Notes under the pieces: generated by a model
The model's input: the letters and a program-made list of their open reading frames with translations, nothing else
The model's database searches: none
What the model was told of the DNA's origin: nothing
From: Flavobacterium tibetense
GTDB taxonomy: Bacteria; Bacteroidota; Bacteroidia; Flavobacteriales; Flavobacteriaceae
Reading direction: 5' to 3'
DNA length: 64,000 nt
NCBI RefSeq assembly: GCF_003293845.1
Contig: NZ_QLST01000003.1
Coordinates: forward strand, 62,001-126,000
Shown: positions 16,534 through 24,735 of the stretch, piece by piece
Position numbering within the stretch: the first letter of the stretch is position 1
How the letters are laid out: each line of letters begins with the position of its first letter
Position numbers and translations under genes: made by a program

Positions 16534-17133
16534 TTAATAATATTCATTAAATTTATAAACAATTCCTGCTGTTACATTATAAGTAATTCCAGTAAATGAA
16601 TTTACAGCATCTGTATAAGAGAAACTTCCATCAAAATTATAATGTTGTGAAATATTAAATATTACAGAGGTATCAACGGTGAAGTACAAACCATCAGTTA
16701 TTCTAAATCTTGGAGTTAAACCAGCAATAATATTTACTAGATTATCATTGCCCGCATTGTAAGATGATTTTACTAATGAGTACCCAGCACCTGCGTGCGC
16801 AATTAAGTTAAAAAAATCTTGACTACTAGCTCTAGTAGTTAATGTGGTTATGTTAGCTGTTCCTTGTAGTGAAAAACGAGTTATATCAATTCCTGTTTTT
16901 TCTTCAAATAAAGGATTATCTGTTCTAAATTTATCTGAACCAAAATCTACTTTAATTCCATAATGCTCGTCAAAATCATAGGTGATTCCGGCGCCAAAGT
17001 GAGAAAAACCATTGATGTTAGGTTCCATTACTCCATTCAAACCGTAATTGAATTCAATTCCATATTGTGCAAATGAAGATGTCGAGAATGACAATAAAGT
17101 CAGCGTAAATAGTAATTTTAAGGTTTTTTTCAT
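16534..17133 (-). CDS. Outer-membrane beta-barrel protein, PorT/OMP_b-brl type
   Basis: The 199-residue protein has a signal peptide (ending SSFAQ). The rest is alternating-residue beta strands (YGIEFNYGLNG, GAGITYDFDEHYGIKVDFG, LQGTANITTL, AGIVYKFNEYY). It ends in a Tyr-Tyr, fitting the aromatic C-terminal strand of barrel proteins. About eight strands are visible. No ligand can be assigned. It is a stand-alone minus-strand gene. Confidence 0.8.
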   Translation of the reverse strand: MKKTLKLLFTLTLLSFSTSSFAQYGIEFNYGLNGVMEPNINGFSHFGAGITYDFDEHYGIKVDFGSDKFRTDNPLFEEKTGIDITRFSLQGTANITTLTTRASSQDFFNLIAHAGAGYSLVKSSYNAGNDNLVNIIAGLTPRFRITDGLYFTVDTSVIFNISQHYNFDGSFSYTDAVNSFTGITYNVTAGIVYKFNEYY

Positions 17134-17251
17134 TTTATTTTTAAGTTCAAATTTGGGGACTGCAATATAGTTTTGTTTTTTTTAATTTTAAAAATAAATT
17201 TTAAAAAATTTTTTGTCATTAAATTATTCTTTTAATTTGTTGTTTTATATT

Positions 17252-18178
17252 ATGCTTCAAGTAAAAAATATTTCATTTTCCTATACTACCGAAATCACAA
17301 TTTCTTCGGTTGTTTTTACTTTAGCTAAAGGTCAAAATTTAGCTGTAATTGGTGAAAGCGGTTGTGGAAAAAGCACGTTGTTGAAATTAATTTACGGCTT
17401 ACACGACTTAAATCAAGGCGAAATCTTTTGGAATGAAACCCAAGTTTTAGGACCCAAGTTTCATCTGGTTCCTGGAATGCCATTTATGAAATATTTAGCA
17501 CAAGATTTTGATTTAATGCCTTTTATTACCGTTGCAGAAAACGTTGGAAAATACCTTTCTAATTTTTATCCTGAAGAAAAAAAAGCTCGAATTGCTGAAT
17601 TATTGGAAGTAGTTGAAATGTCCGATTTTGCTACTACCAAAGTAAAATTTCTTAGTGGGGGACAAATGCAACGGGTAGCTTTAGCTAAAGTTTTAGCACT
17701 CGAACCCGAAGTTTTATTATTAGACGAACCTTTCAGTCATATTGATAATTTTAGAAAGAATAGTTTACGAAGACGTATTTTTTCATATTTGAAGTCCAAA
17801 AATATTACTTGTGTTTTGGCTACTCATGATATTCACGATTCGTTATCGTTCGCTGATGAAATTTTGGTAATGAAAAATGGAGCAATTGAAGCTAAAGGAA
17901 CTCCAAAAGCTGTTTTCCAAAATCCTTCTTCTTTTTATACTGCTTCCTTATTTGGTGATGTTTCCGTTTTAAAAATGAACGGAACAACAAAGTTTATTTA
18001 TCCATACCAATTTCAATTGGTTCCAAATTCAGGTATACAAGTTGAGGTTGTGCAATCGTATTTCAAAGGCAGTCATTTTTTGGTAGAAGGGAAGTTCGAA
18101 AATCAAGCGGTGTTTTTTGAAAGTTTGATGGAATTGTCTTGTGGTAAAGTTGTTTTTTTGGAAGTGAAAGAAGAGTAA
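17252..18178 (+). CDS. ABC transporter ATP-binding protein
   Basis: The start is the ATG MLQVKNISFSY; an upstream TTG is ignored because the ABC fold begins here. The 308-residue protein has Walker A GESGCGKST, the Q-loop, signature LSGGQMQR, Walker B VLLLDEPF and H-loop ATHD. A C-terminal region of about 90 residues (from about 220) resembles the TOBE-like tail of importer ATPases such as PotA or CysA. No permease or binding protein is adjacent, so it is an orphan subunit or has partners elsewhere. Its stop overlaps the left end of the inverted repeat around the DUF559 gene. Confidence 0.88.
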   Translation: MLQVKNISFSYTTEITISSVVFTLAKGQNLAVIGESGCGKSTLLKLIYGLHDLNQGEIFWNETQVLGPKFHLVPGMPFMKYLAQDFDLMPFITVAENVGKYLSNFYPEEKKARIAELLEVVEMSDFATTKVKFLSGGQMQRVALAKVLALEPEVLLLDEPFSHIDNFRKNSLRRRIFSYLKSKNITCVLATHDIHDSLSFADEILVMKNGAIEAKGTPKAVFQNPSSFYTASLFGDVSVLKMNGTTKFIYPYQFQLVPNSGIQVEVVQSYFKGSHFLVEGKFENQAVFFESLMELSCGKVVFLEVKEE

Positions 18179-18207
18179 CATCCCCCTAACCCCCTTCAAA
18201 GAGGGAA
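18177..18207 (+). repeat. Left 31-bp terminal inverted repeat of the DUF559 unit
   Basis: The sequence reads AACAT, then two C5 blocks separated by TAA, then TTCAAAG and AGGGAA. It matches the reverse complement of 18608-18638 at 30 of 31 positions. The first two bases belong to the stop codon of the ABC ATPase gene. Confidence 0.85.
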
Positions 18208-18232
18208 AAGTTAGCATGATATTTAAGAAATT

Positions 18233-18601
18233 ATGAGAAATAAAATTATCCCATATAATCCAAAGTTAAAAGAGTTAGCTAGAGAATTGAGAAAAAATAG
18301 TACACCTGCAGAAATTGTTTTTTGGAAAATGGTAAAGGGAAAAGCTTTGGGTGTAGAGTTCCATAGACAAGTTCCAATGTTAAATTATATAGTCGATTTT
18401 TATTGTCACGAAATTGGTTTGGCAGTTGAACTTGATGGGTCTATTCATGATAATGCTTTTTTTGAAGATGCTAAAAGGCAAGGAGACTTAGAACAGCAAG
18501 GGGTTACTTTTTTAAGATTTTCAAATGAAGAAGTAATTCATTATAGTCATCATGTATTGAATGAATTGTCTGTTAAAATTTTAGAATTGAATAGTGATTA
18601 G
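18233..18601 (+). CDS. DUF559 endonuclease-like protein
   Basis: The 122-residue protein has the whole DUF559 (Vsr/MTES_1575-like) domain: LARELRKNSTPAEIVFWK (E27), GVEFHRQVPMLNYIVDFYC (D55), LAVELDGSIH (E66, D68), and the closing GVTFLRFSNEEV. These acidic residues match the PD-(D/E)xK-like nuclease core. Nuclease activity of stand-alone bacterial members is mostly untested. The gene fills a 462-bp unit bounded by near-perfect 31-bp inverted repeats. It starts 26 bases after the left repeat and ends 6 bases before the right one. Its own promoter is not obvious; it may be read from the ABC gene. Confidence 0.85.
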   Translation: MRNKIIPYNPKLKELARELRKNSTPAEIVFWKMVKGKALGVEFHRQVPMLNYIVDFYCHEIGLAVELDGSIHDNAFFEDAKRQGDLEQQGVTFLRFSNEEVIHYSHHVLNELSVKILELNSD

Positions 18602-18607
18602 AATGAG

Positions 18608-18638
18608 TTCCCCCTTTGAAGGGGGTTAGGGGGATGTT
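18608..18638 (-). repeat. Right 31-bp terminal inverted repeat of the DUF559 unit
   Basis: It is an inverted copy of 18177-18207 with one difference. This copy also contains an internal palindrome, CCCCCTTTGAAGGGGG, that the mismatch weakens in the left copy. No target-site duplication is visible outside the two repeats. Confidence 0.85.
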
Positions 18639-18649
18639 TTTTAAAAAAA

Positions 18650-18682
18650 AAAGACCTTCAAACAAATCGTTCAAAGGTCTAT
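18650..18682 (-). terminator. Possible terminator hairpin of the S9 peptidase gene
   Basis: Arms AGACCTT and AAGGTCT (with a further weak pairing inside) are placed downstream of the minus-strand S9 stop, with A/T runs outside. Confidence 0.5.
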
Positions 18683-18712
18683 TTTCTAATTTCTATCTTC
18701 TATTCTCTTTTC

Positions 18713-21124
18713 CTAATTTTTCAAATGTTTTTCCAAGAATTGATCTTGTTCCCATAACAAATGCAAAATATTTTCTTTCGCTACATAACTGTGTGATTCT
18801 TTTGGTAAAATTACCATTCTCACGGGTGCTCCTAAACCTTTTAACGCTTGGAAATAACGCTCGGTTTGTAACGTAAATGTTCCAGGATTGTTATCGGCTT
18901 CGCCGTGGGTTAATAACATTGGCGTTTTCATTTTTTCTGCATTCATAAATGGCGACATCCCGTTGTAAATTTGTGGTACATCCCAATAATTTCTTTGCTC
19001 ACTTTGGAATCCAAATGGCGTTAACGTTCTATTGTACGCACCACTTCTAGCAATTCCACAAGCGAATAAATTGGAATGCGTCAATAAGTTAGCCGTCATG
19101 AAAGCACCATAGGAATGTCCGCCAACCCCAACTTTACTCTTGTTAATATAACCCAATTGATCCACCGCATTAATCGCAGCTTCGGCATTGTTTACTAATT
19201 GCTCAATGAATGTGTCATTTGGCTCTGATGTTCCTTCTCCAATGATTGGAAAAGCCGCATCATCTAAAACCGCATAACCTCTAGTTACCCAATATACAAA
19301 AGAACCGTAGTAAGGAAACGTAAATTCATTTGGATTTTGTGTGCTTTGTCCAGCACTATTTTTGTCTTTGTATTCTCTCGGATACGCCCAAATTAACAAC
19401 GGTAATTTCTTGTCTTTTTTGGTTCTATCATAACCTGCTGGTAAATATAATGTTCCAGATAAAGTAACGCCGTCTTTTCTTTGGTACGTAATCACTTCTT
19501 TATGCACATTTTTCAAACTCTCAAACGGATTTTTGAAGGAAGTAATTGGTGTTAATTTCTTTGATTTCAAGTTTCTGTAATAGTAGTTTGGATATTCGTT
19601 TTTCGATTGAATCATGACCAAAACATCTCCTTTTTTCAAATCTTCGATTGACATTAAATCTTCTTTTCTGTCTTTCATGTTTGAAGTGTACAAACGTTTG
19701 GTTTTTAATGTGCCAAAATCAAATTCATCAATGAAAGGGAATTGTCCTTCTTTGGTATGACCAGCGCCAATTAAATACCCTTTATTGTTTTCAATAGCGA
19801 TTACATATCTTCCAAATTCATTTTTCTTCATTTCGAAATTACCCGGGTCAGAATACACATCTTGAGAATTTCTGTCTTCAATGATTTTCGGAGCCATTGC
19901 TGGATTGGAAGGATTAATTAAATAGGCTTTAGTATTTCTAGTATCGTACCAACTATCCATTACAATAGCAAAGTTGTTGTTGCCCCACATTACACCGCCG
20001 TAACGTTGCGGGATTTTCATCAAACTTTTTGGTGCTTGATTAAATGGTGCTTCCCAAAGGAATAGTTCATCACGAAATTCCACTTTATTTGCTTGGTCGC
20101 CACCATCAAGTGCTTCTACGAAATGTAACGTTGCAGGTTGGTCCGCTCTCCAACCCATACTTCTTTTTCCTGTTCTTGTTGAAGAGAACCCTTTTGGCAT
20201 AATTTCGCTCAATGGCACTTCATTTACTACTTTGATTTCTTTTCCATTACTGTCATAAATAGTAGTTTTTTGTGGAAAACGACTTAAGGGAACAATATAA
20301 GAAAACGGTTTTTCAATAGTCGTAATCATCAAATAATTACCATCTGGTGAAAACGTTTCACCTGCATACATTCCAGCAGTTTTGAAGTTTTTTATTGAAC
20401 CGTTTAAATCAACTGTTTTCAATTCAGAAGTTACCAATGCTTCAAAATTAGCTTCATCTGTTTTGTTTTTCAATAAATCTTGATACGTTCTGTTTTGAGA
20501 AACTTTTCCTTCACTTTCCGAAACAATTGGTCCTTTTGGTAAGTCCCTTTTCTCGTCGATTAACTTAGGTTTATTGGCAGGAATTACACGAATCAACAAT
20601 TGCTGACTGTCTTTCATCCAACTGTATGGATTGCCTAAATTGGCATTCAAATTATCGGAAGTTATTTTTTTGGCTTGCGCTGTGGCTACATCAATTGTCC
20701 AAAGTTCAATACCATTTGCAGTAGTATTGGTAAACGCGATTACTTTCTCGTTTGGAGCCCAACTAACATTTGTGATTTTTGCATTCTCAGGCAATCCTTT
20801 TACTTGAATTTCGTTTTTATCTTTTACTTTTCTAATTTTTAAGTTATTGATATACGTAACCGTACTAGAAATATTAGTAATTGGGTTGATTCGTAAACCG
20901 CCCAAACGCATTTCTTCTTGGTTTAAATCGTCTAAACTTTTGTAAGTGTTGCGGTAGCTTAAAAGCATGTATTCCTTTTTGGTATCCATAGATACACTTG
21001 GTGCTCTTTCGAAATCCGCTAGTTCTAAAATTTCTTTTGGAGGTTTTTGGTACGTTACATTTTCTTGTGCTATTCCAATGTAACTCAAGAACAACAAAGA
21101 AACCGATGCAATAATTTGTTTCAT
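18713..21124 (-). CDS. S9 family prolyl oligopeptidase / glutamyl endopeptidase-like
   Basis: The 803-residue secreted protein has a signal peptide (ending YIGIAQ). An N-terminal seven-bladed propeller region (for example TNVSWAPNEKVIAFTNTT, TFSPDGNYLMITT) is followed by an alpha/beta hydrolase domain. The catalytic triad is visible: S671 in GGHSYGAFM, D744 in HGEADNNPG and H778 in KESHSY. Length and layout match Bacteroidota relatives of plant chloroplast glutamyl endopeptidase. It degrades peptides in the periplasm. It is a monocistronic minus-strand gene. Confidence 0.92.
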   Translation of the reverse strand: MKQIIASVSLLFLSYIGIAQENVTYQKPPKEILELADFERAPSVSMDTKKEYMLLSYRNTYKSLDDLNQEEMRLGGLRINPITNISSTVTYINNLKIRKVKDKNEIQVKGLPENAKITNVSWAPNEKVIAFTNTTANGIELWTIDVATAQAKKITSDNLNANLGNPYSWMKDSQQLLIRVIPANKPKLIDEKRDLPKGPIVSESEGKVSQNRTYQDLLKNKTDEANFEALVTSELKTVDLNGSIKNFKTAGMYAGETFSPDGNYLMITTIEKPFSYIVPLSRFPQKTTIYDSNGKEIKVVNEVPLSEIMPKGFSSTRTGKRSMGWRADQPATLHFVEALDGGDQANKVEFRDELFLWEAPFNQAPKSLMKIPQRYGGVMWGNNNFAIVMDSWYDTRNTKAYLINPSNPAMAPKIIEDRNSQDVYSDPGNFEMKKNEFGRYVIAIENNKGYLIGAGHTKEGQFPFIDEFDFGTLKTKRLYTSNMKDRKEDLMSIEDLKKGDVLVMIQSKNEYPNYYYRNLKSKKLTPITSFKNPFESLKNVHKEVITYQRKDGVTLSGTLYLPAGYDRTKKDKKLPLLIWAYPREYKDKNSAGQSTQNPNEFTFPYYGSFVYWVTRGYAVLDDAAFPIIGEGTSEPNDTFIEQLVNNAEAAINAVDQLGYINKSKVGVGGHSYGAFMTANLLTHSNLFACGIARSGAYNRTLTPFGFQSEQRNYWDVPQIYNGMSPFMNAEKMKTPMLLTHGEADNNPGTFTLQTERYFQALKGLGAPVRMVILPKESHSYVAKENILHLLWEQDQFLEKHLKN

Positions 21125-21261
21125 ATATTAGTTGATTTATTTAAAGGTCTAAAAATAATTTTTTCTGAAGGATAAACTCTATATTTTTTGTTAAAAGTTG
21201 GTTGCGTTTTTTGATAAATTTTCAATTTTCAGAGTATAATTTATTGTATCTTTAAAATTCG

Positions 21262-21269
21262 TAAATTTG
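21262..21269 (+). promoter_or_regulatory. fabH promoter -7 box
   Basis: TAAATTTG is a full match to TAnnTTTG, 18 bases before the ATG at 21288. Confidence 0.65.
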
Positions 21270-21287
21270 CGGACTAATATTTCTATT

Positions 21288-22295
21288 ATGTATCATTCTA
21301 AAATTACAGGACTAGGCTATTATGTCCCTGAAAATATAGTTACCAATGATGATTTATCAAAAATCATAGATACCAATGACGAATGGATTCAAGAGCGAAC
21401 GGGCATTAAAGAACGTCGCCATGTGAATTCTTTGGAAGACACCACAACTTCAATGGGTGTAAAAGCAGCTGAAATGGCTATCGAACGCTCAGGATTAACC
21501 AAAGACGACATTGATTTTGTAGTTTTTGCTACGTTGAGTCCCGATTATTATTTTCCTGGACCAGGTGTTTTGGTACAACGCGATTTGGGATTGAAAACCG
21601 TTGGCGCTTTAGATATTCGTAACCAATGTTCGGGCTTTGTTTACGGAATTTCGGTGGCTGACCAATTCATCAAAACAGGTATGTACAAGAATATTTTGGT
21701 TATTGGTTCTGAAGTGCATTCTCGTGGTTTGGATTTTACGACTCGTGGTCGTGGAGTTTCCGTAATTTTTGGTGATGGTGCTGGAGCAGCCGTTTTATCA
21801 AGAAGTGAAGATGTTACCAAAGGAATTTTATCCACACATTTACATTCAGAAGGACAACATGCCGAAGAATTGGCTTTAATTGCACCAGGAATGGGAAAAC
21901 GTTGGGTTACTGATATCATCAAAGATAACGACCCAAATGACGAAAGTTATTATCCGCATATGAACGGACAATTTGTGTTTAAAAACGCGGTTGTTCGCTT
22001 TAGTGAAGTGATTAACGAAGGTTTACAAGCCAATAATTTACAGGTTTCAGATATCAATATGTTGATTCCGCATCAAGCGAATTTGCGAATTTCTCAGTTT
22101 ATCCAACAGAAATTCCGTTTGACGGATGACCAAGTGTTTAATAACATTCAGAAATACGGAAATACAACTGCAGCGTCTATTCCAATTGCGTTAACCGAAG
22201 CTTGGGAACAAGGAAAAATCAAAGAAGGCGATTTGGTAGTGTTAGCGGCTTTTGGCTCTGGATTTACTTGGGGAAGTGCTATAATCAGATGGTAG
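21288..22295 (+). CDS. fabH: 3-oxoacyl-ACP synthase III (KAS III) family protein
   Basis: The start is ATG 21288 (MYHSKITGLGYYVPE); upstream codons overlap the promoter. The 335-residue product has the KAS III triad C114 (RNQCSGF), H262 (IPHQAN) and N292 (YGNTTAA). It condenses acetyl- or branched acyl-CoA with malonyl-ACP to start fatty acid synthesis. Sequence features such as FYFPGPGVLVQRDLG and the PNDESYYPHMNGQ insert place it with the paralogous Bacteroidota KAS III group. A second fabH elsewhere is therefore possible and the symbol is by similarity. A hairpin at 22415-22438 follows. Confidence 0.85.
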   Translation: MYHSKITGLGYYVPENIVTNDDLSKIIDTNDEWIQERTGIKERRHVNSLEDTTTSMGVKAAEMAIERSGLTKDDIDFVVFATLSPDYYFPGPGVLVQRDLGLKTVGALDIRNQCSGFVYGISVADQFIKTGMYKNILVIGSEVHSRGLDFTTRGRGVSVIFGDGAGAAVLSRSEDVTKGILSTHLHSEGQHAEELALIAPGMGKRWVTDIIKDNDPNDESYYPHMNGQFVFKNAVVRFSEVINEGLQANNLQVSDINMLIPHQANLRISQFIQQKFRLTDDQVFNNIQKYGNTTAASIPIALTEAWEQGKIKEGDLVVLAAFGSGFTWGSAIIRW

Positions 22296-22300
22296 ATTTT

Positions 22301-22339
22301 AAAAGCTGGGAGTTTTGAGTTGGAAGTTTGATAATAGGT
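22301..22339. repeat. Degenerate purine-rich word repeat
   Basis: Variants of GAGTTGGAAGTTTGATAATAGG sit between fabH and the 62-bp repeat. They are roughly complementary to the pyrimidine-rich segment at 22451-22487, so the two could pair around the 62-bp repeat. Confidence 0.5.
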
Positions 22340-22348
22340 CAATTTTTT

Positions 22349-22410
22349 GTCATTCCGCCAAAGTAGGAATCTCCTACGGAGTAGGCTTCCATTTGAGCGA
22401 AGCGAAAACA
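22349..22410 (+). repeat. 62-bp dispersed intergenic repeat, copy 1 (GTCATTCCG type)
   Basis: It starts GTCATTCCG, has GGAATCTCCTA in the middle and ends CATTTGAGCGAAGCGAAAACA. Copy 2 at 24360-24421 has the same length and orientation and about 80% identity, with identical last 21 bases. The two flank argS as direct repeats. The TTCCG/GGAAT parts can form a small hairpin. Confidence 0.8.
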
Positions 22411-22414
22411 TACT

Positions 22415-22448
22415 AAAGCGGTTCATTAGAATCGCTTTTTCTTTTTTT
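22415..22448 (+). terminator. fabH terminator
   Basis: AAAGCG-GTTC/GAAT-CGCTTT hairpin with an ATTA loop and a long T-rich tail. It sits between the 62-bp repeat and the argS leader. Confidence 0.7.
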
Positions 22449-22490
22449 CAAAAACTTCTAACTTCTAACCTCTAACTTCCAACTTCTTAT

Positions 22491-22498
22491 TATATTTG
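22491..22498 (+). promoter_or_regulatory. argS promoter -7 box
   Basis: TATATTTG matches TAnnTTTG, 22 bases before the ATG. The upstream region where a -33 element should be is entirely made of AACTTCTAAC-type word repeats. Confidence 0.6.
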
Positions 22499-22520
22499 CA
22501 CCTTCAAAAAATAAGGAAAA

Positions 22521-24302
22521 ATGACATTACAAGAAACACTAACAACACACATCCAGCAAGCAGTTCAAAATGTATTTGGTTTAACTATCGAAAAAGTTGA
22601 ATTTCAAGCTACTAGGAAAGACTTTGAAGGTGATGTAACTATGGTTGTTTTTCCCTTAGTAAAAGCTTTAAAAGGCAATCCTGTTGAAATTGGAACTCAA
22701 ATTGGAAATTATTTAGTTGCCAATACCATTGAGGTTGAAAAATTCAATGTAGTAGCTGGTTTTTTGAACCTAGTTATTGCGGATGCTTTTTACATCAATT
22801 TCTTCAATACAATCAAAGACAACGAAACTTTTGGTTTTGTAAGTTCAAAAGAAGGAGAAAAAGCCGTAATGGTAGAATATTCTTCGCCTAATACCAATAA
22901 ACCTTTGCATTTAGGTCATATTCGTAATAATTTATTGGGCTATTCGGTGGCTGAAATTATTAAAGCTTCTGGAAAAAAAGTATATAAAACCCAAATCATC
23001 AACGATAGAGGCATTCATATTTGCAAATCGATGTTGGCTTGGCAAAAATTCGGAAACGGACAAACGCCTGAATCCACTGGATTAAAAGGAGATAAATTGG
23101 TTGGGAATTTTTATGTAGAATTCGACAAACAATACAAAAAAGAAATTTCAGAATTAATCGCTCAAGGAAAAACGGAAGAAGAAGCTAAGAAATTAGCACC
23201 GTCCATTTTGGAAGCACAACAAATGTTACGTAAATGGGAAGCTGGTGATGAAGAAGTTGTTGCTTTATGGAAAACCATGAACCAATGGGTTTACGATGGT
23301 TTCGAACAAACCTACAAAAACTTAGGTGTTGATTTTGATAGCTATTATTACGAATCGAATACCTATTTACTTGGAAAAGAAGTGGTTCAATTTGGTCTGG
23401 AAAAAGGCATTTTCGAGAAAGATCCTGATGGTTCGGTTTGGATTGATTTGACCGAAGATGGTTTGGATAGAAAAATCGTTTTACGTTCAGACGGAACAGC
23501 GGTTTACATGACGCAAGATATTGGAACGGCAATCCAACGTGTGAAAGATTTTCCTGATGTTGGTGGAATGGTGTATACCGTTGGTAATGAGCAAGATTAT
23601 CATTTCAAAGTATTATTCTTAATCTTGAAAAAGTTAGGATTTGATTGGGCAGATAGCTTGTATCATTTGTCTTACGGAATGGTGGAATTGCCTTCAGGAA
23701 AAATGAAATCTCGTGAAGGAACGGTAGTTGATGCGGATGATTTAATGGTAGAAATGACCACAACTGCACAAACGATTTCAGAAGAATTAGGAAAATTAGA
23801 AGGCTATTCCAACGAAGAAAAAGCGACTTTGTACAAAACCATCGGTTTAGGTGCTTTGAAATATTACATGTTGAAAGTAGATCCGAAGAAACAAATGCTA
23901 TTCAATCCTGAAGAATCAGTAGATTTTAATGGAAATACAGGACCATTTATTCAATATACTTTTGCCAGAATTCAATCGATTTTAAGAAAAGCGGATTTTG
24001 ATTATAAAAATGTAGTTTCGAGCGAAATCGAGATACACGAAAAAGAAAAAGAACTAATCAAGCAAATGCAATTGTTTCCAGATGTGATTCAAAGTGCAGC
24101 AGCCCAACATAGTCCAGCTTTAATCGCGAATTATACGTATGATTTGGTGAAAGAATTCAACTCGTTCTACCAACAAGTTTCAATTCTAGGAGAAGAAAAT
24201 CTGGATAAAAAAGTATTCCGAGTACAATTAGCAAAATCCGTTGGAAATACGATTAAAAATGCTTTTTCGTTGTTAGGAATAAACGTTCCTGAGAGAATGT
24301 AA
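22521..24302 (+). CDS. argS: Arginyl-tRNA synthetase
   Basis: The 593-residue class I synthetase has the N-terminal Arg-tRNA recognition (Add-1) domain (residues 1-95), the HIGH-type motif SSPNTNKPLHLGHIRNN and a KMSKS-equivalent region around SYGMVELPSGKMKSREG. It has the DALR anticodon-binding domain at the C-terminus ending in NVPERM. It charges tRNA-Arg in the cytoplasm. The gene stands alone and is enclosed by direct 62-bp repeats. Confidence 0.97.
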   Translation: MTLQETLTTHIQQAVQNVFGLTIEKVEFQATRKDFEGDVTMVVFPLVKALKGNPVEIGTQIGNYLVANTIEVEKFNVVAGFLNLVIADAFYINFFNTIKDNETFGFVSSKEGEKAVMVEYSSPNTNKPLHLGHIRNNLLGYSVAEIIKASGKKVYKTQIINDRGIHICKSMLAWQKFGNGQTPESTGLKGDKLVGNFYVEFDKQYKKEISELIAQGKTEEEAKKLAPSILEAQQMLRKWEAGDEEVVALWKTMNQWVYDGFEQTYKNLGVDFDSYYYESNTYLLGKEVVQFGLEKGIFEKDPDGSVWIDLTEDGLDRKIVLRSDGTAVYMTQDIGTAIQRVKDFPDVGGMVYTVGNEQDYHFKVLFLILKKLGFDWADSLYHLSYGMVELPSGKMKSREGTVVDADDLMVEMTTTAQTISEELGKLEGYSNEEKATLYKTIGLGALKYYMLKVDPKKQMLFNPEESVDFNGNTGPFIQYTFARIQSILRKADFDYKNVVSSEIEIHEKEKELIKQMQLFPDVIQSAAAQHSPALIANYTYDLVKEFNSFYQQVSILGEENLDKKVFRVQLAKSVGNTIKNAFSLLGINVPERM

Positions 24303-24735
24303 GGCGAAGTACGAAGTTGGGTGATAGGTAATTGGTAATAGGTGATGGGTTGATTTCGTGTCATTCCGATGCAAGAGGAATCTCCTAAGAAGTTGGTTGC
24401 CATTTGAGCGAAGCGAAAACAATTGTCCTTGATTTTTGTCCTTGAACTTGAATTTTTAAAACATATAAGTCATTTAAGTTTTAAAGTTTAGTTGTTTTGA
24501 GATTAAAAGTTCATAAAAGATTTTTTTGATTTTTCAAATTTCTTCAATCTGTGTTCCAAAAAAAGAGAATAGATGTAAGAAGTTAGAAAATAGATTTTGA
24601 ACTTGATTTTTGAATTTGAACTTGATTTTGATTTTTTTGCTCGCAAAGACGCAAAGACGCAAATTTTAAAACTTTGTGCTACTAATCTGTAAACTGCGAC
24701 TGCGACTGAAAACTTAAAACATTGGAATTTAATTA
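24303..24735. other. 433-bp gene-free spacer composed of several repeat families
   Basis: From left to right it holds a GGTAATTGGTAATAGGTGATGG-type word block (24305-24352), the second GTCATTCCG repeat (24360-24421), purine-rich GAAGTTAGAAAATAGA words (24571-24600), GAACTTGATTTTTGAATTT words, two tandem CGCAAAGA units (24642-24657) and a CTGCGA duplication (24694-24705). I see no credible reading frame. The promoter of the SGNH/MBOAT operon should lie here but no clear -7 box was found. Confidence 0.7.
24360..24421 (+). repeat. 62-bp dispersed intergenic repeat, copy 2
   Basis: Same orientation and length as 22349-22410. Variation is concentrated in the first third and the middle; the 3' part CATTTGAGCGAAGCGAAAACA is identical. 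Confidence 0.8.

Noticed and set aside
18177-18638. The DUF559 unit as a standard insertion sequence
   Set aside because: There is no transposase and no target-site duplication; the enclosed protein is a nuclease-fold family, not a known transposase.
22349-24421. Repeated units around argS as a CRISPR array
   Set aside because: Only two copies, 2 kb apart, with a gene between and no regular spacers or cas genes.
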